From Kitasatospora atroaurantiaca (GTDB lineage: Bacteria; Actinomycetota; Actinomycetes; Streptomycetales; Streptomycetaceae), in assembly GCF_007828955.1 (NCBI RefSeq), contig NZ_VIVR01000001.1, forward strand, positions 4,154,001 through 4,218,000: a stretch of DNA of 64,000 nt, in the 5' to 3' direction. This document shows, piece after piece, positions 53,024 to 62,218 of this stretch. The notes under the pieces are model-generated. The model saw nothing but the letters and a program-made list of their open reading frames with translations, did no database searches and had not been told where the DNA came from. A program made the position numbers and the translations under genes. Each line of letters begins with the position of its first letter. Position 1 is the first letter of the stretch.

Positions 53024-53833
53024 ATGGAGATCCACGACATCGGACGTGACATCACCGTCCTCAGTGACTGTCTCGAGGTACCGGGGATCGGCTTCATCCC
53101 GGCCAACGCCTTCGTTCTGCGAAGCGCCGAGCCCGTGGTCGTCGACACGGGGCTCGGGCTTCCCGACCGGAACTTCCTCGAGGCCCTCGGCTCGGTCCTC
53201 GATCCCGCCGATGTGCGGTGGATCTGGCTTACCCACCCCGACCGTGACCACACCGGCGGACTTTTCGACCTGCTGAGCGCTGCTCCCCGTGCCCGGCTCG
53301 TCACCACCTTCCTGGCGGTCGGCATCATGTCCACCGAGCGGCCAGTGCCGATCGACCGGGTCTTCCTGCTCAATCCCGGCCAGAGCCTGGACGTCGGTGA
53401 CCGGAGTCTGAGGGCCTTCCGGCCGCCGCTGTTCGACAACCCCGCGACCGTCGGCTTCTACGACGAGCGATCGAAGGTGTGCTTCAGCTCCGACTGCTTC
53501 GGCGCGCCCATGCCGACCGCGGAGCTCGCTGCCGGCGGGGACGTCGGGGCGGTCGCCCCCGACGATCTGCGCGCGGCCCAGCTGGTGTGGGCCACCGTGG
53601 ACAGCCCCTGGGTCCACACCGTCGACGTCGACAAGTACCTCGCCAATGTCCAGCCGCTCCGGGCGATGGACGCCGAGGTCATCCTCAGTACCCACCTCCC
53701 GCCTGCCGTCGGTCTGACTCCGCGACTGATCGACATGCTCACCGAGGCACCCGGCGCGGACCCGTTCGTCGGGCCCGACCAGCAGGCGCTCGAACAGATG
53801 CTCGCCGGCTTCGAGCCAGCCGGCCGGGCCTGA
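53024..53833 (+). CDS. MBL-fold metallo-hydrolase
   Basis: A 269-residue metallo-beta-lactamase-fold protein: VVVDTGLGLP, the metal motif LTHPDRDHTGG (HxDxDH) and STHLPPAVG near the end. It resembles the diiron oxygen-reactive (flavodiiron/ODP) branch, though no flavodoxin domain is attached. A hydrolase or thioesterase role is also possible. A GGAGACGAACC site precedes the ATG. 37 bases upstream of the SRPBCC gene, likely co-transcribed. Confidence 0.88.
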   Translation: MEIHDIGRDITVLSDCLEVPGIGFIPANAFVLRSAEPVVVDTGLGLPDRNFLEALGSVLDPADVRWIWLTHPDRDHTGGLFDLLSAAPRARLVTTFLAVGIMSTERPVPIDRVFLLNPGQSLDVGDRSLRAFRPPLFDNPATVGFYDERSKVCFSSDCFGAPMPTAELAAGGDVGAVAPDDLRAAQLVWATVDSPWVHTVDVDKYLANVQPLRAMDAEVILSTHLPPAVGLTPRLIDMLTEAPGADPFVGPDQQALEQMLAGFEPAGRA

Positions 53834-53870
53834 CGCGGGCGGCGGAGGCTCGAAGAGAGGAATGAGGCCG

Positions 53871-54302
53871 ATGGCCGAGATCGCCATGCAGATCGATGTC
53901 GCCGCACCCCGAGCGAAGGTGCTGGCCGCGCTGGACACCCACGACGGCCTGGTCAGCTGGTGGACCACCGCGGTCGACCGAAGCGGCGAGGTTCTGCTGT
54001 TCGACTTCCCCGGTGTGCCCGAGCCCTTCCAGCTGCGGCGGGACCGGGCGGACGAGGACCGCGTGGTCTGGACGAACGTCGGGCCGTTCCCGCCGCACTG
54101 GGCAGGGACCACGGTGACCTGGGATCTCGCCGAGAGCCCGGAGGACCCGCACCGGACGGTGCTGCTGTTCCGGCACGGCGGCTGGCAGCCGGGCACGGAG
54201 GAGGGCGTGCCGATGGTCGCCGGGACGTGGGCCGAGCTGCTGGTACGGCTCAAGGACTACGTGCAGAGCGGGAAGGCGCAGCCGTACTTCGTCAAGCAGT
54301 GA
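53871..54302 (+). CDS. SRPBCC/AHSA1-family protein
   Basis: A 143-residue START-like domain protein: EIAMQIDVAAPRAKVLAAL at the start, WWTTAVDRSGEVLLFDF in the middle and GTWAELLVRLKDYVQSGK in the C-terminal helix. It offers a hydrophobic cavity for an unidentified ligand. The ATG at 53871 gives better spacing to AGAGAGG than the one at 53862. Follows the MBL-fold gene. Confidence 0.88.
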   Translation: MAEIAMQIDVAAPRAKVLAALDTHDGLVSWWTTAVDRSGEVLLFDFPGVPEPFQLRRDRADEDRVVWTNVGPFPPHWAGTTVTWDLAESPEDPHRTVLLFRHGGWQPGTEEGVPMVAGTWAELLVRLKDYVQSGKAQPYFVKQ

Positions 54303-54403
54303 CCCGGAGCCCCTCCGGTGGCGGGTGTGCCGCCGCGCGGTCATGGTGGGCGACGGGGGCCACCATGACGGGCGGCCACCGGGGAGTCACCAGGGAGAGA
54401 AAG

Positions 54404-55183
54404 ATGCCTGAAGTCACCGCTCCGTTCCAACCCGGCACCCCCTGCTGGGTCGATCTGATGACCACGGACCAGCAGGCCGCGCTGGACCTCTACCGTGACC
54501 TGTTCGGCTGGCAGGGTGAGGTCGGCCCGCCCGAGTTCGGCGGCTACTCGGTCTGTCACCTGAACGGCAGGGCGGTCGCGGGGATCGCCCAGACCATGGC
54601 GCCGGAGGGCATGCCGCTGCCGCCGGTCGCCTGGACCACCTACCTGGCCTCCGACGATGCGGACGCCACCCTGCGGGCCGTCACCGCGGCCGGCGGCACC
54701 GTGATGATGCCGGTCATGGACGTCGGCACCACCGGCCGGATGCTGGTGGCGGCCGATCCGACCGGTGCGGTGTTCGGGGTCTGGCAGCCGGTGGAGTTCA
54801 GCGGTGCCCAGGTCGTCAACGAGCCGGGCGCGCTGAACTGGAACGAGCTCCGTACCACCGACGTCGACGCGGCCTCCGCCTTCTACCGGGCCGCCATGGG
54901 CATCGATGTGGAGCCGATGGAGGCCGCGCCGGGCTACTACACGCTCCAGGTGGGTGGCCGCGTGGTCGGCGGGCTGACGACCCTCGAGGACGTCCCGCCC
55001 GGGACGCCGTCGAACTGGCTGACGTACTTCGCCGCCGACGACGTCGACAGCGTGGTGGACGTGCTGGTCAAGGCCGGTGGCAGCGTGCTGAAGCCCCCGT
55101 TCGACAGCCTGCCCGGCCGGATCGCCGTGGTACAGGACCCCCAGGGAGCGGTGTTCGCCCTCATCAGGGGCGAACCCATGTAG
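54404..55183 (+). CDS. Tandem VOC-domain (glyoxalase/bleomycin-resistance) protein
   Basis: A 259-residue protein made of two VOC modules: GTPCWVDLMTTDQQAALDLY... DPTGAVFGVWQP (1-130) and LNWNELRTTDVDAASAFY... VVQDPQGAVFALIRG (131-259). Known relatives include the 27-kDa antigen Cfp30B and hydroxylase-type VOC proteins; the ligand is unknown. AGGGAGAG ribosome site before the ATG. 101 bases after the SRPBCC gene. Confidence 0.92.
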   Translation: MPEVTAPFQPGTPCWVDLMTTDQQAALDLYRDLFGWQGEVGPPEFGGYSVCHLNGRAVAGIAQTMAPEGMPLPPVAWTTYLASDDADATLRAVTAAGGTVMMPVMDVGTTGRMLVAADPTGAVFGVWQPVEFSGAQVVNEPGALNWNELRTTDVDAASAFYRAAMGIDVEPMEAAPGYYTLQVGGRVVGGLTTLEDVPPGTPSNWLTYFAADDVDSVVDVLVKAGGSVLKPPFDSLPGRIAVVQDPQGAVFALIRGEPM

Positions 55184-55309
55184 AGCACCGTGCATCCGGA
55201 ACCCGAGCAGACGTGACTCTCCCGACCGCGCAGGAGCCGCCCCGCTGCGACGCGCCAGGCGCGCCGCAAATGGGCGGCTCCGCGCTGCGTTCGAGCGAGA
55301 CTGGCACTC

Positions 55310-56059
55310 ATGCTGGGGCTCCCGGACCACATCCATGCGTTCCTGTTCGATCTCGACGGTGTGCTGACGCAGACCGCCAAGGTGCACGCGGCCGCCTGGA
55401 AGGACATGTTCGACACCTTCCTGAGAGCCGAGGCCGAACGCACCGACGAGGACTTCGTCCCGTTCGACCCGGTGGCCGACTACGACACCTACGTGGACGG
55501 CCGCCCCCGGCTGGACGGCACCAGGGCCTTCCTGGCCTCCCGGGGCATCGACCTGCCCGAGGGCAGCCCGGCCGACCCGCCGGGCACCCGCAGCGTCCAG
55601 GGGCTGAGCAGCGCCAAGAACGCCACCGTCCTGCGCATGATCAAGGAGCAGGGCGTCCAGCCGTACGCCGGCTCGGTGGAGTACGTGCACCGGCTGAGGG
55701 TGCTGGGCCTGCCGCGCGCCGTGGTCTCCTCCAGCGCCAATGCCAGGGACGTGCTGCGGGCGGCCGGCATCGAGGGGCTGTTCGACGTGGTGGTGGACGG
55801 CGTGGTGGCGAAGCGCGACAACCTGGTCGGCAAGCCGGCCCCGGACACCTTTCTGGCCGCCGCCCGGGCCCTGAAGACCCCGCCCGAGCACGCGGCCGTC
55901 TTCGAGGACGCACTCGCCGGGGTCGCCGCCGGCCGGCAGGGCGGCTTCGGCTTCGTGGTCGGCGTCGACCGTACGGGGCAGGCCGAGGCGCTGCGTGAGC
56001 ACGGCGCGGACCTCGTCGTCCCCGACCTGGCAGACCTGATCGACCGGGAGAGCGCATGA
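55310..56059 (+). CDS. Beta-phosphoglucomutase-like HAD hydrolase
   Basis: A 249-residue HAD with cap domain: motif I FLFDLDGVLTQT (nucleophile Asp14), SSSANARDVL (motif II), LVGKPAPDTF (Lys) and VFEDALAGVAAG. Full length for beta-PGM. Partnered with the GH65 gene by a 4-base overlap: the phosphorylase releases beta-glucose 1-phosphate, which this enzyme turns into glucose 6-phosphate. The start follows a weak ribosome site. Confidence 0.92.
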   Translation: MLGLPDHIHAFLFDLDGVLTQTAKVHAAAWKDMFDTFLRAEAERTDEDFVPFDPVADYDTYVDGRPRLDGTRAFLASRGIDLPEGSPADPPGTRSVQGLSSAKNATVLRMIKEQGVQPYAGSVEYVHRLRVLGLPRAVVSSSANARDVLRAAGIEGLFDVVVDGVVAKRDNLVGKPAPDTFLAAARALKTPPEHAAVFEDALAGVAAGRQGGFGFVVGVDRTGQAEALREHGADLVVPDLADLIDRESA

Positions 56060-58449
56060 GCGCCAACGCCTTCACCATCGACCCCTGGGGTGTCGGTGAG
56101 CACGGCCTCGACCTGGCCGCCCAGGCCCGTGCCGAGTCCGTCTTCGCCCTCTCCAACGGCCATATCGGCCTGCGCGCCAATCTGGACGAGGGCGAGCCGC
56201 ACGGCCTGCCCGGTACCTACCTCAACGGTGTCTTCGAGCTGCGCCCGCTGCCGTACGCCGAGGGCGGTTACGGGTACCCGGAGTCCGGGCAGAGCGTCAT
56301 CAACGTCACCAACGGCAAGATCATCCGCCTGCTGGTCGACGACGAGCCCTTCGATCTTAGGTACGGCGAACTCCGCAATCACCAGCGGAGCTTGGACTTC
56401 CGCGACGGGCTGCTGCGGCGGGAGGCCGAGTGGACCTCGCCGGCCGGCCGTACGGTCAAGGTGTCCTCTATGCGGCTGGTGTCTCTCACCCAGCGGGCGG
56501 TCGCGGCGATCGACTACCGGGTGACGGCGGTGGACGGGCCGGTCCGGATCGTCCTCCAGTCCGAGCTGGTCGCCAACGAGCAGCTGCCGGGGGGCGAGAC
56601 CGACCCCCGGGCGGCCTCCGTGCTGGAGGCCCCGCTGCTCTCCGAGGCCCATGCGGTGAGCGGGACCAAGGCGGTGCTGGTGCACCGGACCAGGTTCAGC
56701 GGGCTGCGGGTGGCGGCCGGGATGGAGCACCTGGTCGAGGGGCCGGTCGGGTTCGACGCTGTCGCCGAGAGCAGCGACGACCAGGGCCGGATCAGCGTCA
56801 CCACGGTGCTGCGGCCCGGCGAGCAGCTGCGGCTGGTCAAGTTCATGGCGTACGGCTGGTCGGCGACCCGCTCGCTGCCCGCCGTCCGCGACCAGGTGGA
56901 GGCCGCGCTGACGGCCGCCCGGTACACCGGCTGGGACGGCCTGGTGGACGAACAGCGGGCCTACCTCAAGGAGTTCTGGGCCACCAGCGACATCCAGATC
57001 GACGGCGACGTCGAGCTGCAGCAGGCCGTGCGCTTCGCGATGTTCCACGTGCTGCAGGCGGGCGCGCGGAGTGAGGAACGGGCCATCCCGGCCAAGGGGT
57101 TGACCGGTCCCGGGTACGACGGGCACAGCTTCTGGGACACCGAGGCCTTCGTCCTGCCGGTGCTCACCTACTGCCTGCCGGGCGCGGTCAAGCAGGCGCT
57201 GCGCTGGCGGCACACCACCCTCCCGCTGGCCCGGGACCGGGCCGTCCAACTCGGGCTGTCGGGTGCGGTGTTCCCCTGGCGGACGATCCGGGGCGAGGAG
57301 TGCTCGGGGTACTGGCCGGCCGGTGCCGCGGCCTTCCACATCGGTGCCGACATCGCGGTGGCCGCCGCCCGGTACGTCCGGGCCACCGCGGACGTGGAGT
57401 TCGAGAAGGAGTACGGGCTGGAGCTGTTGGTGGAGACGGCCCGGATGTGGCGCTCGCTCGGCCACCACGATGCGGCCGGCCGGTTCCGGATCGAGGGCGT
57501 CACCGGGCCCGACGAGTACAGCGCCGTCGCGGACAACAACGTCTTCACCAATCTGATGGCGCAGACCAACCTGCGGGCCGCCGCCGAGGCCGCCGGCCGG
57601 CACCGCCTGGAGGCGGCCGCGCTGGGCGTGGACACCGAGGAGACCGCGGCCTGGCGGGACGCCGCGGCCGCGATGTACATCCCGTACGACGAGAAGCTCG
57701 GCGTGCACCCGCAGGCCGACGGCTTCACCGACCACCAGGCCTGGGACTTCGACAACACGCCGCCGGAGAACTACCCGCTGCTGCTGCACTACCCGTACTT
57801 CGACCTGTACCGGAAGCAGGTGGTCAAGCAGGCCGACCTGGTGCTGGCGATGCAGGTGCGCGGGGACGCCTTCACGGACGAGCAGAAGGCGCGGAACTTC
57901 GCCTACTACGAGCGGCTCACCGTCCGGGACTCCTCGCTGTCCGCCTGCACCCAGGCGGTGATCGCGGCCGAGGTGGGCCAGCTGGACCTGGCGTACGACT
58001 ACACCGCCGAAGCCGCCATGATGGACCTGCACGACCTGGGCGGAAACACCCGGGACGGCCTGCACATGGCCTCGCTGGCCGGTGCCTGCATCGCGCTGGT
58101 GGCGGGCTTCGGCGGGCTGCGGGACCACACCGGGCACCTCTCCTTCCGCCCCCGGCTGCCGTCCGGGCTGGAGCGGCTCTCCTTCTCGATGCTGGTGCGG
58201 GAGAGTCTGCTGCACGTGGAGATCACCCACGCCACGACCACCTACACGCTGAACCGGGGCGGACCGCTGGTGCTGATGCACGAAGGGGAGCAGCTGAAGG
58301 TCGAGCCGGGCCACCCGCTCAAGCTGCCGGTCAAGATGCCGGAGACGCCGGAGCGGTGCGTCCAGCCTCCCGGCCGTGAGCCGGCCCGGCGCCACCCGCA
58401 GCCCGGGGTCCAGGTCGGCAGCGGGGTGGAGCACCTGCCCGCGGAGTGA
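56056..58449 (+). CDS. GH65 disaccharide phosphorylase (maltose/trehalose/kojibiose type)
   Basis: A 797-residue glycoside hydrolase family 65 protein: N-terminal beta-sandwich (1-270), (alpha/alpha)6 barrel and small C-terminal sheet. The catalytic acid is Glu487 in GVTGPDEYSAVADNN; the phosphate-binding segment near 630-680 includes KQADLVLAM and the SSLSACTQAV loop. It splits an alpha-glucosyl disaccharide with phosphate to give beta-glucose 1-phosphate and glucose. Linkage specificity cannot be told. Last 40 residues are a variable Pro-rich tail. Overlaps the beta-PGM gene by ATGA. Confidence 0.95.
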   Translation: MSANAFTIDPWGVGEHGLDLAAQARAESVFALSNGHIGLRANLDEGEPHGLPGTYLNGVFELRPLPYAEGGYGYPESGQSVINVTNGKIIRLLVDDEPFDLRYGELRNHQRSLDFRDGLLRREAEWTSPAGRTVKVSSMRLVSLTQRAVAAIDYRVTAVDGPVRIVLQSELVANEQLPGGETDPRAASVLEAPLLSEAHAVSGTKAVLVHRTRFSGLRVAAGMEHLVEGPVGFDAVAESSDDQGRISVTTVLRPGEQLRLVKFMAYGWSATRSLPAVRDQVEAALTAARYTGWDGLVDEQRAYLKEFWATSDIQIDGDVELQQAVRFAMFHVLQAGARSEERAIPAKGLTGPGYDGHSFWDTEAFVLPVLTYCLPGAVKQALRWRHTTLPLARDRAVQLGLSGAVFPWRTIRGEECSGYWPAGAAAFHIGADIAVAAARYVRATADVEFEKEYGLELLVETARMWRSLGHHDAAGRFRIEGVTGPDEYSAVADNNVFTNLMAQTNLRAAAEAAGRHRLEAAALGVDTEETAAWRDAAAAMYIPYDEKLGVHPQADGFTDHQAWDFDNTPPENYPLLLHYPYFDLYRKQVVKQADLVLAMQVRGDAFTDEQKARNFAYYERLTVRDSSLSACTQAVIAAEVGQLDLAYDYTAEAAMMDLHDLGGNTRDGLHMASLAGACIALVAGFGGLRDHTGHLSFRPRLPSGLERLSFSMLVRESLLHVEITHATTTYTLNRGGPLVLMHEGEQLKVEPGHPLKLPVKMPETPERCVQPPGREPARRHPQPGVQVGSGVEHLPAE

Positions 58450-58576
58450 GCCGTGAAGGGGCCGGGCGCTGGCCGGATCGGCCCCATCCGGATGTGAAGT
58501 TCACCCAAAGGCGACATTAAAGTCCTACTATCTCTCTTCACATGATCAGCACCGGTCAGAGTTTGGGGAGTGACAG

Positions 58577-59587
58577 ATGGCCGAGCCCGAGACGCTCTTC
58601 CCCGCACTGGCCGACAACGACGTCCGGGTCTTCCAGTGGGCCGCCGCGCACGGGCGGCTGGCGCCCGGGGCCGCCGGCGAACTCGGCCTGACCGCAGAGG
58701 AACTGGAGCGATCGGCGGCCGTGCTGCAGGAGCTGCACCTGCTGCGGCCGCTGCCCGGCGGGCCGGACGGTGAACCGGGACTGGCCGCGGTCGCACCGGA
58801 GTTGGCCGCCGCGAGCCTGCTGGCCCCGGCCGAGGCGGAGTTACGCCGACGGCTGGCGGACGCCGAGCGGGTACGGGCGGAGCTGGCCAGACTGGCGCCG
58901 CTGTACGCGCAGAGCGGCTCCCGGCGGGCGGTCGAACCACTCGACGAGATCCTGGAGTTGGACACCGTCATCGACCTGATCAGTACCCTGACCGCACGAT
59001 GTCGGGCGGAGGTGCTGACCTGCCAGCCCGGTGGCCCGAGGGCGCCGCACCTGCTGGAGCAGGCCTTCGCCCGGGACGTGGCGATGATCCGGCGCGGGGT
59101 GCGGATGCGCACGCTGTACCAGCACACCTCGCGGCGCCACCCGCCGACCCAGGAGTACGTCCAGCGGATCACCGCCGCCGGAGCCGAAGTGCGGACGCTG
59201 ACGGCCCTGTTCGGGCGCATGATCGCCTTCGACCGGGAGACCGTGATCATCCCGCACCACGACGCCTACGACGGCGCGGTGGTGGTCCGGGACCCGTCCG
59301 CCGTGGCGTATCTCTGCGCCGTCTTCGACCACTCCTGGACGCTGGCCGACTCCTACACCCCCGCGACCCAGGCCCAGGGCGACTCCTCCCTGGACGAGAT
59401 CAAACAGGCCATCATCCGGCTCCTCGCCGAGGGGATGAAGGACGAGATGATCGCGCGCCGGCTGGGGATGTCGCTGCGGACCTGCCGCAAGCACATCGCG
59501 GAGAGCATGGAGACGCTGGGTGCGAGCAGCCGCTTCCAGGCCGGTTACCTGGCCCGGGCGCGCTTCGCGCTGTCGGAACGGCTCTGA
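58577..59587 (+). CDS. TrmB/LuxR-type regulator with a TTA codon
   Basis: A 336-residue regulator, paralogous in layout to 8588-9586: N-terminal winged helix (1-60), PLD-like middle and C-terminal LuxR helix-turn-helix (RLLAEGMKDEMIARRLGMS then LRTCRKHIAESMETL). Leu89 is encoded by TTA (58841-58843), the only TTA codon I noticed in any gene here, so translation should need the bldA tRNA and be timed to development. GGGGAG ribosome site. Its 3' end overlaps the convergent P450 gene by 43 bases; it may control that operon. Confidence 0.85.
   Translation: MAEPETLFPALADNDVRVFQWAAAHGRLAPGAAGELGLTAEELERSAAVLQELHLLRPLPGGPDGEPGLAAVAPELAAASLLAPAEAELRRRLADAERVRAELARLAPLYAQSGSRRAVEPLDEILELDTVIDLISTLTARCRAEVLTCQPGGPRAPHLLEQAFARDVAMIRRGVRMRTLYQHTSRRHPPTQEYVQRITAAGAEVRTLTALFGRMIAFDRETVIIPHHDAYDGAVVVRDPSAVAYLCAVFDHSWTLADSYTPATQAQGDSSLDEIKQAIIRLLAEGMKDEMIARRLGMSLRTCRKHIAESMETLGASSRFQAGYLARARFALSERL
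58841..58843 (+). promoter_or_regulatory. TTA codon (bldA-dependent)
   Basis: In-frame TTA, codon 89 of the regulator. TTA codons are rare in streptomycetes and read only by the bldA tRNA, so they act as a developmental checkpoint. Confidence 0.95.
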
Positions 59588-60753
59588 GGGCGGCCGCAGG
59601 GCCGCACCGGGAGGGCATCCAGGCGGCGGTGCTGGTGGCCTCCGCTCCAGCGCAACTCTTCGACCGTGCAGCCGAGTTCGGCCGATGGCCAGTGCCGGAG
59701 CAGGGCGGTCAGCGCCGCCGTCAGCTCCAGTTTGGCCAGGGCTGCGCCGAGGCAGTAGTGCGGGCCGAGACCGAAGGTCAGGTGGCGGGAGGCGGCCGGG
59801 CGGTCCAGGCTGAGCCGGTCCGGGTCGGGGTGGCGGCGCGGGTCGCGGTTGGCCGCCGCGACCGAGAGCAGGACGCCGCTGCCGGCCGGGATCACCGCCT
59901 CGCCGATCGTTACGTCGGCCAGAGCCACCCGGCGGGTGCTGAACGGGCCGGGGGTGTCCCAGCGCAGCAACTCCTCGACGGCGCACGGCATCAGGCCGGG
60001 TTCGGCGCGCAGGCGGGCCGGCAGCCCGGGGTGGGTGAGCAGCGCGAGCACGGACAGGCCGATCATCTGTACCGTGCTGTCGAAGCCGGCCAGCACCAGC
60101 ATGGCCAGCAGGTCGACCAGTTCGGCCTCGCTGACGTCCCCGCTCGCCTGCCAGGCCCGGACGACGACCGAGAAGACGTCCTCGCGGGGGGCCGTGAGAC
60201 GGTCGGCGATCTGCACACGGATGATCGCGTCGAGCTCGCCGATGGCCCGCTCGGTGTCGCGGTGCCCGATCAGGCCGGTCACCGAGCGGTGCAGCCCGGG
60301 GGCGGTCGCGTCCGGGATGCCGAAGACCTCGCAGAGCATCCCGAAGGCGAACGGTTCGGCGAACTCGGCCATCAGGTCCAGGGCTTCCGGCCTGCCCAGG
60401 GCGTCCAGGCGGGCGGCAGCGAGTGCCTCGGCGCGGCCTCGGTACGCCGCGATCCGGCTCGGCGCGAAGGCCGGAGCCGCCAGGCGGCGGATCCGGGTGT
60501 GGTCCGGCGGGTCGTAGTTGACCAGCGTCATGTCCATCGCCCGGTGCGGGCGGCCCGGCTGCGGCGGCGCGCCCGCAAGGGAGAGCCGGGGGTCCAGGAA
60601 GGCGGCCCGGACGTCCGCCTCGCGGGTGACCAGCCAGACCGGCCGGCCCGCGGGTGAGGTGACGCGGGCCACCGGGCAGCGCTCCCGGAGCTCCGACAGG
60701 ACGGCGTCCGGCCTGGCGAGGAAGTCTGCGCCGAGCGGAGAGCTCGTGGTCAA
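59545..60753 (-). CDS. Cytochrome P450 of the protease-GAF operon
   Basis: A 402-residue P450: I-helix VLAGFDSTVQ (AGxDST), ExxR in EELLRW, and haem loop FGLGPHYCLG with Cys334. Usual CYP105/107-like length, with a basic C-terminal tail (RPQSRSDSAKRARAR). It is the last gene of the operon starting beyond 64000, 14 bases after the GAF gene. Conservons also end in a P450, but no CvnA-D genes are seen here. No ferredoxin nearby. Confidence 0.92.
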   Translation of the reverse strand: MTTSSPLGADFLARPDAVLSELRERCPVARVTSPAGRPVWLVTREADVRAAFLDPRLSLAGAPPQPGRPHRAMDMTLVNYDPPDHTRIRRLAAPAFAPSRIAAYRGRAEALAAARLDALGRPEALDLMAEFAEPFAFGMLCEVFGIPDATAPGLHRSVTGLIGHRDTERAIGELDAIIRVQIADRLTAPREDVFSVVVRAWQASGDVSEAELVDLLAMLVLAGFDSTVQMIGLSVLALLTHPGLPARLRAEPGLMPCAVEELLRWDTPGPFSTRRVALADVTIGEAVIPAGSGVLLSVAAANRDPRRHPDPDRLSLDRPAASRHLTFGLGPHYCLGAALAKLELTAALTALLRHWPSAELGCTVEELRWSGGHQHRRLDALPVRPCGRPQSRSDSAKRARAR

Positions 60754-60767
60754 CGGGGGCCTCCGGC

Positions 60768-61388
60768 TCAGCGGGCGAGCAGCAGCTCGCGTACGGCGTC
60801 GACGACCCGGAGCCCGGCCGCCCGGCCCGCCTCGTCCAGCTCCGCCAAGGCCCGCGCGGCGGCCGAGGCCTCGGCGCTCCCTGCGGCGGCGGCGCGGTCA
60901 AGTGCGGCGCGGCGGTCCAGGACGGCGCGCAGCGCGGTGGCGGCCTGGCGGGCGAAGAGGGCCAGGAGGTCGAGTTCGCCGAGGCTGGAGCGGGCCTGAG
61001 GAGCCGGGTCGAGCACCTCCAGGACGCCGAGCACTCCGGAGGCGTGCATCAGCGGCGCGGCCATCAGCGAGTCGGGGACGTACTTGGTGGACTCGGCCAG
61101 ATCCCGGGCGAAGCTGCCGTTCCGGGAGAGGTCGTCCACCACCATCGGCTCTCCGGTGCTCGCCACCCAGCCGGCGATGCCGCGCCCGGCGGGGAAGCGC
61201 ATACCGACCAGGAAGTCCTCGCCCTGGCCGGAGACGGCCTGGAACACCAGCTCGTCCGCCTCCTCGTCGAGCAGGAAGATCGAGCTGGCCTCGGCGCCGA
61301 AGATGGCGCGGGCGGTGTCGACCACCGACTGCAGCAGCTCCCTCGCCACTGGGTCGACCTCGGTCGGGTTGCTGCTGGTCTCGGTCAT
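60768..61388 (-). CDS. GAF-domain protein
   Basis: A 206-residue protein with a single GAF domain (10-165): LLQSVVDTARAIFGAEASSIFLLDEE at the start, GQGEDFLVGMRFPAGRGIAGWVA in the middle and GVLGVLEVLDP before the last helix. A helical Ala-rich C-terminus (ALDRAAAAGSAEASAAARAL) may be a coiled coil. No output domain, so it should act through a partner. ATGA overlap with the subtilisin gene. Confidence 0.9.
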   Translation of the reverse strand: MTETSSNPTEVDPVARELLQSVVDTARAIFGAEASSIFLLDEEADELVFQAVSGQGEDFLVGMRFPAGRGIAGWVASTGEPMVVDDLSRNGSFARDLAESTKYVPDSLMAAPLMHASGVLGVLEVLDPAPQARSSLGELDLLALFARQAATALRAVLDRRAALDRAAAAGSAEASAAARALAELDEAGRAAGLRVVDAVRELLLAR

Positions 61389-62218
61389 TCGGCACCTCTG
61401 CTGCTGACAGTGACGTTGGAAGCGGCCAGGTAGAGCGCGGACTTGAGCTGGAAGGTGGTCAGGTTCGGGTGCTTGGCCAGCACCCGGGCGCACAGCCCGG
61501 CGATGTACGGGGTCGCGAAGCTGTTGCCCGTGGTGCGGATGGTGGCGCCGCCGAGCCAGGGCACGGTGACGTTCTGGCCGGGCGCGAAGAACTCCACCGG
61601 CGGCTGCGGGTTGTAGAGGAATAGGTCCGGGTCGTCCTCCTGGTGGCTGCCCACCGAGATGACCGAGGAGAACCGCCAGGGGAAGCTCTCCACCGGGGTG
61701 TTGTGAGCGGAGGCCACGATCGCGGTGCGGCCGAAGTACGCCTCGTCGGAGAGCGTGTGCAGGGCGTCGGTGAACCGCGCCCGGGTGGTGGACAGGCTCA
61801 GGTTGATCACGTCGAAGCGCTGCTCGACCGCCCAGCGCAGCCCGGCGAGCAGCACGTCCCCGGTCCCCGAGAAGCGCTCGCCGAGGACCCGGACGCTGTA
61901 CAGCTCGCAGTCGGGGGCGGTCCGGCGGATGATCCCGGCGCAGGCGGTGCCGTGGCCGCAGGTGTCACCGGTCCCGGTCGGCTCGACCCGGATGCCGTCC
62001 TCGTCCTTGAGCACCACGTACGAGCCGTCGACCCGGCCCACCAGGGGGTGGTCCCGCTCGACGCCGCTGTCCACGACGCAGACCCGGACGCCCCGCCCGG
62101 TGGAGCCTCCCCAGGCCCACTCCGGGGTGATCCGGCGGCCGTCGGCCGCGACCGGGATCTCGTCCGGGCTGCGGCCGCGCAGGCTCCAGGTGAGCGCGGG
62201 CGCGGTGGGAGTGGTCAT
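61385..62218 (-). CDS. Intracellular subtilisin-like serine protease (S8)
   Basis: A 277-residue S8 peptidase with catalytic Asp50 (VCVVDSG), His89 (CGHGTACAGI), oxyanion Asn173 (VASAHNTPV) and Ser233 (TTGNSFATPYIA). There is no signal peptide and no prodomain, so it is probably cytosolic and regulated by its partners. It overlaps the ATPase/TPR gene upstream and the GAF gene downstream by ATGA, implying a fixed stoichiometry. Confidence 0.92.
   Translation of the reverse strand: MTTPTAPALTWSLRGRSPDEIPVAADGRRITPEWAWGGSTGRGVRVCVVDSGVERDHPLVGRVDGSYVVLKDEDGIRVEPTGTGDTCGHGTACAGIIRRTAPDCELYSVRVLGERFSGTGDVLLAGLRWAVEQRFDVINLSLSTTRARFTDALHTLSDEAYFGRTAIVASAHNTPVESFPWRFSSVISVGSHQEDDPDLFLYNPQPPVEFFAPGQNVTVPWLGGATIRTTGNSFATPYIAGLCARVLAKHPNLTTFQLKSALYLAASNVTVSSRGAE

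Noticed and set aside
52180-53439. Minus-strand frame of 419 codons after tRNA-Lys.
   Set aside because: Its second half is the shadow of the MBL-fold gene and its first half lacks coding bias.
59545-60753. P450 as part of a conservon (cvn) operon.
   Set aside because: The neighbours are a GAF protein and a subtilisin; no histidine-kinase-like CvnA, roadblock CvnB, DUF742 CvnC or GTPase CvnD is present in the visible part.
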